A stretch of DNA of 64,000 nt from Parelaphostrongylus tenuis. Lineage: Eukaryota > Nematoda > Chromadorea > Rhabditida > Metastrongylidae. The stretch spans positions 558,001-622,000 of the forward strand of contig JAHQIW010007199.1 in the NCBI GenBank assembly GCA_019055375.1, in the 5' to 3' direction. Both the position numbers and the translations under genes were made by a program. Shown piece by piece: positions 1 to 21,000 of the stretch (its first letter is position 1; every line of letters begins with the position of its first letter). The notes under the pieces are model-generated. The model was given only the letters and a program-made list of their open reading frames with translations, did not search any database and had not been told where the DNA came from.

Positions 1-1486
1 ATTTGTTGCGAGAACCTATTGATATAGTTCATTAGCGCTTACTCGTGCGACCCTCCACCTACGGAAACTTTTATTCAAGTGTGCTAAGTCGCTAGAAACT
101 CTGTTTTAAGCTAAAGGTTTGAAAAAAAAGTCTCCAACATTGGTTGTGACATTGTCATTCATAAGATTAAGATGATAAACCTGTGGTGCGAAAACCGATT
201 AACCAACGCATTCATATGGCCAATGGAGAAGATCTACTACGATTTCCTCTCTTGTATCTTCGTCAGCACTCCCACCTACCTCATTGTCATACTAATCGGA
301 GTGCATTTGTTATCCTGCGCATCTTCCTATTGAATTTTTTGAAATGTTTTAATTGATTGGTTAACTTAAGTGGTCTTCACTTGAATCTCAAGCTGTCAAG
401 ACGGTGTTCAATGAATATCGGTTTCTCTGTCTCATTTTCACGCTCAGTAGGACGAGTGTATACTAAGTTTCTTCACTAACATTTTCCATGGAAATTATAG
501 TGATCTTCGCATCCGTTTACTTTGAGGGATTCACTGGGTAGCTCTTGCGATGAAGATAAATGAGACTTTGTTTGTGTGCTCGATCAAGGCGGTGATTAAC
601 TTTTGCATAGCTGAGACAGCTAATAACGGTTAAGTCAGGCTAGTATTGAAGAAGGAACAACAGTAACCCTGTTTGAGGGTTAAAATATTGCGTTCACTGC
701 ATCTTTAGAAATATTGTCTAGAAGACCCATGAGTCTCAACAATGCGAAAACAAATGCTGAGTAGTCTTTTTTTTTACGTTGCCAAGGATTAGTTAGCTGT
801 AAAGAGCTGAGTGGTTGAAGTAATTGTTCACTGTAAGTTGTGACGGTGTTCATGGCGGTGGACGTTATTGAGCTGACGGTAGGTGTCTATTATGAAGACA
901 AAGTTTTTTCATACCAGCCTTTGACTTGGCTTAGCGGCGTCGTGACCAAGTGGTTGTGCTGCTCTTCGTGGCGCGCGGGGCTGGCCCCCCATCCACCCAC
1001 CCCGAGCGCTCTCCGGCAGTTAGCAACGAAAACCCTATAGAGCGCCACAGTCAGACTATCCTCAAGATTGCAAGGACATGCGTTCAGTCGCTATTTTTAT
1101 GACGTTCAAGAAGAAGACGAAAAAAAGAGCAGAATGCTAGAAGCATTAGGATCCGCACAGTGAAGGAAAGGATATTGTGAAAACAGTACAAATAAAGTAA
1201 TAAAGTAAAAACTGGCTCAATTTTTTTAACTTTCTAGACAATCTCGTGAGTCGTCCTATCTGCGTAATGTTCTAATACACGGAACATGTAGCCATTAGCT
1301 CGCACTTAATCCGCCTTTCTTTCTTGTCCAAGAATGGCCTTCACAATCCCAGAACTTGCTCCTTAGTAGAGGACTAGTGTATAGAAAGTAGAACAATGAC
1401 GTGATTTTGTCGCGTTTCTCAAAGCCGTGTTTATAATCAGTCAATTCATTCAAATGGATAGAGCGGCATATTGAATGATTTTTGAG
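1..1486. other. 5' flank of ddx-15, mostly non-coding
   Basis: AT-rich sequence without a convincing gene. It holds one tRNA-like SINE (family C, 928-1075). The start codon of ddx-15 should lie here in an upstream exon or trans-spliced leader exon, because the first recognisable ddx-15 exon has no in-frame ATG. I could not identify that exon. Confidence 0.5.
928..1075 (+). repeat. SINE-like family C copy (tRNA Ser/Leu-like head)
   Basis: The head contains GTCGTGACCAAGTGG, close to the A box of a long-variable-arm (Ser/Leu type) tRNA. It is followed by a GC-rich stretch and the shared tail CTCTCCGGCAGT...GCGCCAC...CCTCAAGATTGCAAGGA. Other copies are at 16055-16205, 24490-24625, 50745-50885 and 51088-51235. 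The B box is poorly preserved in this copy. Confidence 0.6.
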
Positions 1487-10185
<8,699 letters not shown>

Positions 10186-12117
10186 GGAGCTTGTACAGAC
10201 GGTTCTATCTAATTTATTAATGATATAGCGTGTATCTCATAAAATTTGACTCTTATTGTAGTGCACGTCTCAGTGAGTGCTGTCCATATAGCGGTCACTC
10301 TTATTGCAGTCATATCTATGATGATCCATTTATGCAGTCAGTTTTAGTATTCCATTTCCATTGATATTTTCCACAATGTTGTACTACACTTTTACTTTTA
10401 TAAGATTTATGCTGATGTTTTGTTGTTGCTTATTTTTCTTCCCCTGTGAGTTTTTTTTTTTCGTGCTGCATTATGTGTGGACCCGTTTGTGGCCTGGCTT
10501 GTCCATCCCTTCATTTTTTGACGAGCAAAATTATTATATAACCTTGATGGATTGTTGAAACATTTGCAGGTATGATAAATGTGACGATCATAGGAATCTT
10601 AAGCCACTTCAAAAACTTGGAATTTAAGGTTGCTTCGAATCTTGAGACTACCCATTTTGAGGCCCATGATGTACCCACTACACAACTGAGACCCTTGCTC
10701 TGCTTTTCACACAGCTATGTCATATGGGGAGCATTGAACTGAAGTCGAAGCTGTAGCTACAAGGTGTTGTTCGAGTAGCAGACAAAATGTGAACGTCTTT
10801 TGCCGAAGGCTCAAGACGACAGAACAACTTGCTAGCTACTTTTTCTTCCAGTCCAATTCTGTGAAATGTTGTATACGCTGAGTCAACGTAATGTGGGAAA
10901 TGGGTCAAGGATCCAGTGGAGTGTATCGTGTGACTCATTTTATCCCTCGACATTTTCATAAGGTAAGCCGTGACAGGGTTATGTTCTCCTGCCGACGGTG
11001 GGAACATGAACAGGCAATACATTATGGATCTTATGGTTCGATATATTGTACTTGAAGGGGATTTTCAAACGTGAGCGTGAATACGAAAATGAAGTAGCAA
11101 GACAGACCCTAAGGTTCTCTTCCATATATGAGCTGTCATTTGTCTTACTTGATTACGAGGGGCGTGTAGCGCAGTGGTTAGGAGATGCCTTGCTATGCAT
11201 ATGTCCATGGTATGACCCCGCGTCCATGGCTCACCAAACCTTCCATTCTTGCGGGATTGGCAAATTGGTACCGGACGTCGTCAGGAGGACGGCAGGACTG
11301 ACTTGATCCATTGGTAAAACTCCGCTAGTCCTTGTAAGCCGAGATATGCATACAATCACCTCTAATAATGCTTAATGAAGTCGATTGCGTGGCACATCCT
11401 TCAGGGTTTGATCAACGTAGAGAGATTTCCATTCCAGCCTGTCCTTTATGTGTTGATTGTAATGAAGTGATAAGTTCACTTGTCTTCATCAAAATCCCAT
11501 ATATGTCATTCCTTTACATTTGGAATTCATTGAGAACAAATGATCCTCGAATTTTCTTCGAAGAGCCTTAACAGATACGTGCGAAATATCGTGGATATTT
11601 TAAAAATGTACAGCCTCAGCAAGGCTGGCAAGAACAGACTCGTACTAGTAGCTCTGAAAAATAATCCAGTCCCAAAGTGACAGATCTCCCTGGTCCCTTC
11701 CAATTTCGCCGACGAAAATTTGTGGTCTCAGTGATGGCGTCACAATATATACTTCTCAAGATACCATGGAAAATTGCTGCTCAACTAACAACACGATAGC
11801 AAGGTGAACAGAGCATTGGCTTTCGTATGATTTTTCGCGAAGATGGGTCAATGTTGTCTCTAATCAAGATATCACATAAACAAAAAAAAAAAAAGATTTT
11901 TCAAAAGACTAGGCAATATCGAGACTAGAAACTATTTCGAGAGAATAATTTATGACTAGCGCACGATAATGACAGAGATTCTACAAAAGTGATAAAGTTC
12001 CTACTGAGAAAATAACAAAACAAAACGTCCTTTGAACATCCCATCACCACACATCAACAAAAACAATGGCAAGTATATAATGGATCGAAAGAAGCATTTT
12101 ATCTCAGTTGTGGTCCA
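10186..12117. other. Intergenic gap between the converging ddx-15 and KCTD genes
   Basis: No gene is supported. It holds a SINE-like family A copy (11161-11435) and AT-rich sequence. A 100-codon open frame on the minus strand at 10720-11022 has no family signature and no splice context, and I leave it out. Confidence 0.5.
11161..11435 (+). repeat. SINE-like family A copy
   Basis: Starts GGCGTGTAGCGCAGTGGTTA, an excellent tRNA A box. The B-box area is degraded here. The body shares CTCACCAAACCTTCCATTCT, TTGGCAAATTGGTACC and CTGACTTGATCCA, and the 3' end shares GATTGCGTGGCACAT with the other family A copies. Confidence 0.75.
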
Positions 12118-15100
12118 TCATTCACTCAATCCTTCTGAGGGAGTTCCTGAATCTTTTGGACTGCAAGCCTCACCGCCGCATCTAAACGACACATATTGTA
12201 TGTCTCTTAATCAGCTATTTCCAACGATCATACATGAATAGAACTATTAACTTGCCTTGAACATATTCCTCTTTCTTCGTAACGTAAAATTGACATTGCT
12301 TCGTCATAGATTTTCGAGTCAGGGAACTCAACCTGAAACGAGGCAATGACACAGTCGAAAGAATTTCGCTAAATATTGCTTAAAACTTCTACTTTTAAAA
12401 ACTAGTCGCTTGAGAAAACTTTGGTTCCATGACGTAGGTCAATAGCAAGAAAGGGAGAAATTACGAGCTGTAAACTATATGAGGAAACGATATGAGACAA
12501 ATATACCAACAAAGTCTACCACTCTTCTCCGCGAGTTTTCAAATAAATCAAAATACAATCTAAAGTGATTTCGTGAGGGCAACATCCGAACCACCGAGAA
12601 CCATGAATATTGCTTTTGGAAGTTTCGACTACTCATTCAACTGACAAAAATGCTGGTAGTGACTCTTTTCATTTCCGGAGGAAGCCAACTTTTCAAGCAG
12701 TTCTACCCGTAAACCTAGTGTTTTCGTAGCGGCATATACCTAGTTACTGTAAAAACATACAAAACCCTGCTCCAAACCTTAGTCTGCTTCTTGTCTGTTG
12801 CGTACACAATAGAAGTACAGCATACTTCAGCCCTTTTTGCACCTTTACCAAAGAATTTCCACTGGCACACCTCAGATGATTCAGAACCAACATCTGGAAA
12901 AACTAGTGATTTTCTTCGAATGATAGCTATGGATTTCCATGCTGATTATAAGTGAAAGAGAAGTACGCATTCAAAACTCTAATCTGCAACCTTTTACAAA
13001 TAGTATACGATCGTGGAATTTCACGGCCAATCGGTCGAATAGCTCCAAATTTTTCATAATGTTGTCATCAGATTGAGATGTGTACGAGTACTTGTTGTTG
13101 TGACGATTTATTAGCAATTTGATAGCGGGCTAAAAGTAAAAAATATCAGACGTACCAAAATTTCCATTTTATGAACTTTGAAAATGTTTTCAGCGTTTTT
13201 TTTTTTTGAGGCTTAGTTATAGTGGCTATGTTGGCTCGCACCTTCTTCGGCGGTTTGGCCGTCGTGAAAGCCTTCTCAGTCACACGCCCCATACAATAGC
13301 GATCCAGCGCCGACGAATAGTACATTCCCCGCAAGATAAAAAATGGTTGCCAGCGTAGCCATAGTCGAAGCTTAGCGACTGGTATGAACAATGATGATTT
13401 GGTAAGGGGTCAGCTGCTGAAGAAAAGGCTGTGATGATGGCGAAACCGCCGAAAAGCGCGTAAGCCGAAATGTAGCCCGATAACAAAAAGAAAGTTTCAT
13501 TTGATCGCTAACAATCAATATCTGTCAGCGTGACTGGGTTCAATGTCGACACCGACTACCCGATTGAGGCCCTTGACGGCTGGCGGCTGACAGATAGATG
13601 CGCTGTAGCGTAGAAAGTGTTGTGCAAAATGGGCGTAAGTAGCGTAACGGGTAGAGCACGTGCTCTAGGATAGAGTGAAATGGGGGTTCTACTCCCCTCT
13701 GACGCAAAAGTTTTGTACATCACTCTACACCAATGATATTTGAAATATCATATCACCGCTAGAAGCGGTTGAAAAAAGAATTTCACTTGAATTAGATTTT
13801 ACAGTGTACTTTGATCTTTACGGTTTACGGGTGTAATGATTTGAACAACGGACAAGTTTAATAAGGACACTTAGAAGCAAAAGAGATACTGCATGACCTT
13901 AGCCTTGAAAATGTAGTAGGCTAATAGGAAGGGAACAACAGTATGTGCTGCTTGAAATTCGCTGACTTCTACGGCAACGAAAACGAAATCCCAGATACTC
14001 ATACGAACCAACCTTGACTGAGCCAAGTACGAGACGATCAGCTTCTGCTTTCGTAGTTACAACTGGGATACTGCATGTAGCTGTTGGCTCACGAACATCA
14101 CGTCGCGCACGCAATGCGTCCAGCCACGACTGACATTCGGCAGCCAAACCCTACGAAAATGAAAAATTAACGGCCATTAAGTCCAGAAATGCATATACAA
14201 TCTAGAGAAATTTTTGATTCAACCGCTCTAATATCAGTGCATACAAAACTCAGAATCTCAGGCGGGAGTTGAACCCGCATTTCGCTTAATCCGGGCGCTT
14301 GCTACCACTCTTTTTTCACTCGTGATTCAGGTGAAACACGGGTCCAACTCCCACCTGCGACTCTCGATCTTTGCTTCCACTAAGAAGTTTACAAAGGGGC
14401 AAAAGAAAAATCAGTTATATCAACTACAATAACAATGTCACAATAAAGCGTTCAACATTGACCAGTTCCTGGGGACGAATAATTCAATCAACACCGATAA
14501 CACGCTGCTGAGGACAGAGTCTTATGTTTGAATTTTGGTGCAAAGTGGTGTGCATGACTCATAGATGACTCAATCACGCTTCGTTGTTTATTTTGTCGCA
14601 TAAAGCTTGTTGCTTTAGTTGTTACAGTCGCTGTGGCCTGTGTCGACTAAGAAAATTTTTATTCTACACTTTATAAAAGGGAGAAAGGAAGTGTTATGGT
14701 GAGTGTACAGAGCAAGACACGTGTCTCGGCCTTACAGCCTCGTCAGTTACACGGTGCTTTCTCGTTCAGTCGAGGATTTACATCTGCGAGGATCTCAAAA
14801 TAGTCGATTGCAATGACTGCCACATATGCCCACGTAGCAGCTATACGCCATGCATTCGACAATCAGACACTCTAAAAGAGTATCAAAGTGAATGTCTGTT
14901 GTACCGCTGTAGTGCACAACACTGCCCGTAGGGTGATTTTATCACCAAGCAACTGCCCGTAGGGTGATTTTATCACCAAGCAACATGTGTAGATATTGGG
15001 CGCTGGTTCCTCTAAGTAGGGCATATCTCCTCGCTGAACTGACTGAACCGAAAGGCACCGAGCAACTGATGAGGCTGTAATGCCGAAACACGTGTCTTCC

Positions 15101-16868
15101 ATTATATAAGATTCATAACAGACCTCATGAAAGACAGTCGAAAAGAAAGAAAGACGAATTGTTCAGCGCTAAACCCCTGACAGATGCAATATGCTTTGGA
15201 CTTCTTTGAGCAACAACAGCTCATTAAAACTCTCACAACGAGCTGACACCTATAGGTGTCACACTTTTCTTCAGCGGTTTATTGTTGGTGCACGGAAGTC
15301 ATTTCCTGGACTCTTTGTAAGGAATTAATTGCTTATGAAATGTGTATGTAAAACCCGAGCTGGTCCCACAAGCTGTTTAATGTGCTACTTGATTGTCTTT
15401 GACAAACCCCGTAACCAACAAGAACAAAATAAATCTGTGGAATCATCTACATGAGCCAAGTTACCGACTAATTTAAGTCACTTCAAAAAAAATCCGTGCC
15501 TGAAAATTGACCATTGGTAAATGTATGGGTTTTACAAAAGGAACCTTCGTCGTAAGAGTGTTAAATGCGTCAAGCCTTTCAAAGTATAAAATCAATGCTA
15601 CTGCCCCCACCTCTAGAGAAAACTGATAACAATGCGCAATCCCTAACGGGATCGAGGAGTCGATTTCCACGACCGTGAAAATAAACCAATATTTACGTCA
15701 ACTCCAAAATCAATTCGAAGCGCTACACGGGCTCCTTGCTATACTAACCTGTACTAGATAGTACCGGGCTTCAGCAAGTATTTGTTCGACCTCCACGCGA
15801 CACTCTGGTAGCGGAACAAAACCGTCTCGTAGAAAATCCAAGATCACACCGAAGTGTCTTCCACTTCTGTCAATTAAAACCCAGCCATTCGAATCGGTGA
15901 CTACCTGAAAAAGTCACTTTATTCATGATACATTGGCAGATATTCAGATAACTTGGCACTTCACTGATCTGTCTTCACAGTGCTTTTTCCCTATACGAAT
16001 CCCAGTATTTCTAGCATTCGATTCGCTCTTCGTCTCCTTGAACGTCGTAGAAAATACTCGTTCAGCACGTCTCCTTGCAATCTCGAAGATAGCCTGGCTG
16101 TGGCGTTCTATAGGGCGTTCGCTTTTACCTGCCGGAGAGTGTTGTGAAGCGGAGATCAGCCTCCCGCCACAATGAGCATCACAACCAACCGGCCACGCTC
16201 GCCCGGTCATTAGCATCACTTATAATGTAGAAAATTTCACATGATAACTTTATGGTCGATCTTTTCGTACTCTTGGAAATAAAAACAGGACCAAGCACGG
16301 GAGAACCGATGAACACTACAAACTAATAAAGATGTACAGGATAAACAACGATAAGATTGAAAAGATTGACCACCACTCAACTTCGGTATGAAGGATATAT
16401 TTACCGCATGAATGTCCTTTTCACACAAAGCTTGCTCGCAGCTGCTACCTTCTTCAAGAACGAGCGAAATGCCCGAGACGTTAGCCAACTTTTCAAGAGA
16501 ATAAACCAGTCTCGCGCAAGCTTCATATAAAAAAGACCGCTTGTGAAAAGATATAACTTTATCAAGGAGATGATAAAGATCACAAACCTGCATTCTACCG
16601 CTGAACATCGCTCTCAACATTGTGTCATGCTTTGTGAGCGTACCGACTGTCGTTTGGAACAGAGCACCACCGACGTTCAGCTTTACGTATTGTTCGGCTA
16701 CAGCATCGGTCTCAAATCCGTTACTATTCAAGATCAAGAAGATACTAAAAAGATTACATTAAGAAAAAAAGAGCCTAACTTCAAGCTCACCATCTCGTTA
16801 AGAACTAAGATTTCTGGACGCCATTCCACCGCCTGGCGAAACATCGATGTCGCCTTATCCAGCGACAT
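12118..16868 (-). CDS. BTB/POZ (KCTD) protein of the BACURD type (TNFAIP1/KCTD13/KCTD10 family)
   Basis: Family members are substrate adaptors for Cullin-3 ubiquitin ligases; vertebrate ones target RhoA. Exons in transcript order: 16868-16791 (tentative), 16744-16588, 15904-15749, 14150-14013, 13129-12991, 12893-12778, 12332-12256, 12181-12118 (TGA). Seen: the T1-type BTB core [17 protein letters not shown] and [44 protein letters not shown], then the family C-terminal half with [40 protein letters not shown] and [13 protein letters not shown]. About 307 residues, near family length. The first exon is inferred: ATG at 16868, eighteen bases inside a TTTTTCAG acceptor. It joins in frame only if one extra base near 16720-16744 is an error. 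The last intron starts with GC (AAG|GCAAGT); without that splice the protein would end about nine residues later. Confidence 0.88.
13628..13740 (+). repeat. SINE-like family B copy
   Basis: GTAGCGTAACGGGTAGAGC gives the A box. GGGGGTTCTACTCCCCT forms a T arm, then CTGACGC closes an acceptor-like stem. The tail TTTTGTACATCACTCTACACC matches the copy at 40388-40500. It lies in a KCTD intron. Confidence 0.7.
14239..14375. repeat. Head-to-head pair of family B tRNA-like fragments
   Basis: A minus-strand B fragment (GGCGGGAGTTGAACCCGC near 14261) is followed by a plus-strand half copy (ACGGGTCCAACTCCCACCTG near 14338), giving a small imperfect inverted repeat in a KCTD intron. Confidence 0.5.
14705..15110. 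mobile_element. Inverted-repeat element with ACACGTGTCT arms and an internal 31-bp duplication
   Basis: The left arm (about 14708-14760: GACACGTGTCTCGGCCTTAC...GTGCTTTC) is roughly complementary to the right arm (about 15045-15105: GGCACC...CTGTAATGCCGAAACACG). Inside, the unit ACTGCCCGTAGGGTGATTTT...CACCAAGCA occurs twice head to tail without change (14922-14983). A relative without the duplication lies at about 53280-53500. Confidence 0.6.
16055..16205 (-). repeat. SINE-like family C copy
   Basis: Minus-strand copy inside the KCTD gene (between 15904 and 16588). It shares GCCTGGCTGT and CTGCCGGAGAGTGTTG with the copy at 50745-50885. Confidence 0.6.
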
Positions 16869-16885
16869 TTGACAATCAAAATCCT

Positions 16886-17294
16886 GAAAAAGAGCTATAA
16901 ATAACCATATAATCGAGACAAAAAAGGACCACGATCACTGCTTATCCATCACAAATGATTAGTGATATATTCAAGGGGGTTTCCTACTAAAAACACCAGC
17001 AAGTACCCTGAGAGTCATTATAATTTCGATTGCGAACTAAGAAAATAAGCCATTATAATAGGTATTTTACGGCATGAAACCTATTCTGTACGTATACCCA
17101 AACATCTCATAGGGAAAAAAAAAGTTTATCATTTTACAAGGAACAATAACAAAACAAAACATCGAAGCAACAACAAGATCATAATGTCCCAAGAAACAAG
17201 ACATCTACATAGAAAATAGAACAAGTTCAGGAAAGCAACGGTTAAATTTAGAAGAGTGACCTGACCAGCATAAATCATGGGAAAAACGAAGATT
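16886..17294. other. BRX1-KCTD intergenic gap
   Basis: About 410 bases between the BRX1 stop and the KCTD 5' acceptor, both genes on the minus strand. The spacing and a strong TTTTTCAG acceptor 18 bases before the KCTD ATG would suit SL2 trans-splicing in an operon. No RNA evidence is available here. Confidence 0.4.
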
Positions 17295-18012
17295 CTAGGA
17301 AGTGGTAGTACCACAATACTTCGGCCTCTTAACAATACTTTTCTTCTTCTTTTCTTGTTCTTATGAATCACTGCAACTATTTTTTGCGCCTCTTCAGTCA
17401 ACGGCTCGTCCTTTATCTCGAATACCTAAAAACAATCACCAGTGGTACAGGCGAACTTGATGCCCAAAAATTTACAAATAAAAACTTTATTTTTACTGAT
17501 CCAGCAACGTTATTATGTTATATATAAGCACTTAAAAGCATGGAGCGCTATGCAGAACACTCGACTACAGGCGGCAGTTGAACTCGGGTTTCACCCACAC
17601 CGGGCAAAAATATTAACATTACACCGACGAAGTCACCGCTTTGCTGGTAATTCTGGAGCCCCGAATGTAGTAGAAATTGGTCGAGACTATTCTCCTTGCC
17701 ATATTGGAGGTAACTTAAGGATGGTCGCAAATGCGTTGGGTTGAGTGATTGCAACAGAGCATTAGGGAAGGTATCAAAACTAACACCTTGCTTCCTAATG
17801 CACCGTATCACTAATCGCTGTGCTACTCCATCCTGTATACCTTATATTACTCACAGATAAATAGATGAGAAATTGATTTAAATAATAACTACATGGAACA
17901 CCACCTCTCCAACGGGATCTTCCATTTTTTCATCCATCACTTCCTTAATTTGTACAAGTTTCGAATCAGCAACCTAAATTCCACATCTTTTTCAAAATGA
18001 TATCATATATAT

Positions 18013-18047
<35 letters not shown>

Positions 18048-21000
18048 CATATATATCATAGCGTAAACTTGGTATTGTTTACGAACCTTCTTCCTCAATT
18101 CTTTCTCAATGTATTTCCCTCTGTTAGCTAGTTTCAATGCTCTTCTCTTGGCGTTCGGACTTTCATAATCGGGGTTATCATATAGCACTGCACCGTTGAA
18201 CGATCCAGCAAATATTCTTATGGTTTCAAGTACAAAACGTGGCCCTGTAAAAATTCAATTGATACTTTAGTAGTGGATAAAATTTCCAGTAACCAGAATA
18301 CTTTTGTAACAACGATAAATGGTAATAAAAGAACATGCAGCAACTTAAAAATGTTAAGTCAATGATAACCTAGAAAAACATCGCTGATGCATGACACATA
18401 CCAATTTCTTGCAACTGCAGTGTTTCGTCTACAATTTGAAAGTTTCTGAACCAAATTTTCAAGTCGGGGCGTGACGGAGAATGAAAATACATGATCAAAG
18501 AACGGTTGGCTTCGAGGATGATGGTTTGGAGTGCTGAATGTCTAAAAAAGTGAATAAAATCAACTTAAATTATAACACTAAGTAGATGCAAATACATTAA
18601 AATGTGTACAAAATTGATTCACTTTAAGTGTAAAGTGACTGGATGACTGAACATTTCAGAGGTTTTGTTTTATATTAGGTAGACATTACACTGAAACATT
18701 GGATACTGAAATAAACGCCGCAATTAGTCATCCGAACACGTCTCTGACTGAGGAAACGTGTCCGCATGAACGTAATTGTGAAAAACATACAAATTATTCT
18801 GAACGGCTTTTGTTAGGAAGAGATCAGTGCATAAATATTGGTCGATGTGCATGTATAAGACCGGAACACCTGGAGAATCTCCCCACAGTCCTCATTAACG
18901 CATCGCCTTGGGTTTTCACATGATGACGTGTCAAAATGCAAGGCGCCTATTGAATGAAAGTCTAGCAAGACCGTGTTATGGTTCAAAAGTGAGACCTTCA
19001 TGACATCGGCAACTATTGCCCAATGTGCTTGCTGTCTTTCATCTATGAATTCTCCACTCAAGACATCCATAACACTAAATATAGAACACTGAGCGGAGGA
19101 AAATCAACTGAGCAAAGTGGGTTCCGAAGAACATCTAGAATACACCACCTACCTACGATAACGAGACTCATTGCAGTACTGCGGGCACAGAGATCCGATC
19201 TACAACTTTCAGGAATTCAAAGAAAGCTTGCGTCTCAGATGAGAGAAAAGCAGTTAAAGAAGCTTTAGACAGCCACGGTATCCATCCCCAATCAGTGCAT
19301 AGGGATTATTCGTGAGATGTATAAAGATCTGATAGCCTAACTATCACCATTCTACAATAATATCACCATGTAGGTGAAAAAAGGGACAAGGGAATGCGAC
19401 ACCATCTCGCCAAACTTGTTTACTGCCACCTTCAAAAACATTCACGCACATTGAAATGGGAAATTCGGGAAAAAATATCGATGGTCGGCAATTACACCAC
19501 TTCACTTTGCTGATAACATCGTTCTTATAACACCAAGCATTACAGAAGCAGAACAAATGTTGACCAACTTTCACAGCGTTTGCGGAAAGACTGGCCACCG
19601 ATAAGATCTCAAGCGAGGTTAATAAACAATGAATTGGCCCAGTACTCGTTGTTAACAGTCAACGGGATGAATATCTTCGAATGCTCTAGTTACGCCTGCC
19701 CGGATCGAGAAGTCAATATAAATAACTGATCAACAACTTAGTTCCAGAGTTGTGCAGGAGGAAGCGCGCGGTATGGAGAGCTTGCAAGACCACTAAGGAT
19801 GTAGTAAAAAAACAAAGACCACCTGACTCCGAGTCCACCCTTTTTATTCTGAAATTTTCCCTTTTTTAACACAAGCATCAAAAACTTGGTCGCTGTGTAA
19901 GCAGAATGAAGAGCATTATCGAAGGTGCACACTTGAAAGAGCAATGATAGAAGTATCTTGCATCTCGCAAATGAGAGAAAGTTCTAACTTAAGTTAACAA
20001 TCAAAAATCAGAGACGACGTTCACCACGACAAACTACCGAAAATGAGGTGGCCGGATACTAATAAGTTTTAACGAGGAGCGATGGGCAAGAGCCCTTTTC
20101 AACCAAATTTCTCGCGATGTTAAACGCACAGCAGGATGATGACTGATGCAGCGGTCAAAGTTCTTAAGAGAAACTCTATCAGGAAGAAGTCATTCTCAAA
20201 GAGCACCTACCAAGAGCAGAACTTACCGGAATGCTCTTGCACTCAAACGACAGGATAAAGGTGGACATGTAGAGTTCAACGTCACTAGATTTTTACTCAT
20301 TGATAGGAGCATTTTGCCCACCACAAGTCGGTTTTAATTCACAACGTGAAATAAATTACGCGTCGACTAGATGCACCATTCGCAGAAAACTACGTGACGA
20401 ACACAGTTAAGAAATCACTTCACATTGCCAAGTTTTTATCATAATTTAACAGCCACCAAAAACTATACGAACTCCATGTTTTCGCCGATATTAGATTACA
20501 TAGTGATGACGAACTAGGGAAGCTCCGAATTAGTCTTCACGGCGAAAGGAGAAAAAAAAACTAAGAAAACATCTTATTAATGTTATACTGTGTATGACGT
20601 TGACCTTATTCTCTGAAAACTCTTAAACAAAAGTCCTACATTCGCTAAAGGATAAAGCTCTTGTAGGTAATCAATCTCCGAAAGATGCACCATGAATTCG
20701 TCATTTGACATAGTTTAAAGTCATTTTCAATGCATAATTGGCCTTTACGAGGTGGCCTACGAGGTATTAGGTCAGTGCTGCTATTCTCCCAGATGAGTCT
20801 GGCATCAGTTCATAGACCCAAGAGGGATGGAAGGTTTGGTGAGTCTTGAGCGCTGGATCGAATTATCGACCATCGACTAATAAAGTGTGCCACTGTGTGT
20901 CACAGAGAACCTCTAACTGCTATGCCACACGCACTCTTCCAACTTTCGTTTGTTTTACGAGAAATATTCGATGGCTATCCTAGCACAACATACTTAACCA

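Noticed and set aside
10720..11022. 100-codon open frame on the minus strand
   Set aside because: No ATG-context, family motif, signal peptide or splice sites I can support; it lies in repeat-rich intergenic DNA.
14905..14990. CRISPR-like repeat
   Set aside because: Only two abutting units without spacers, in a eukaryotic transposon.
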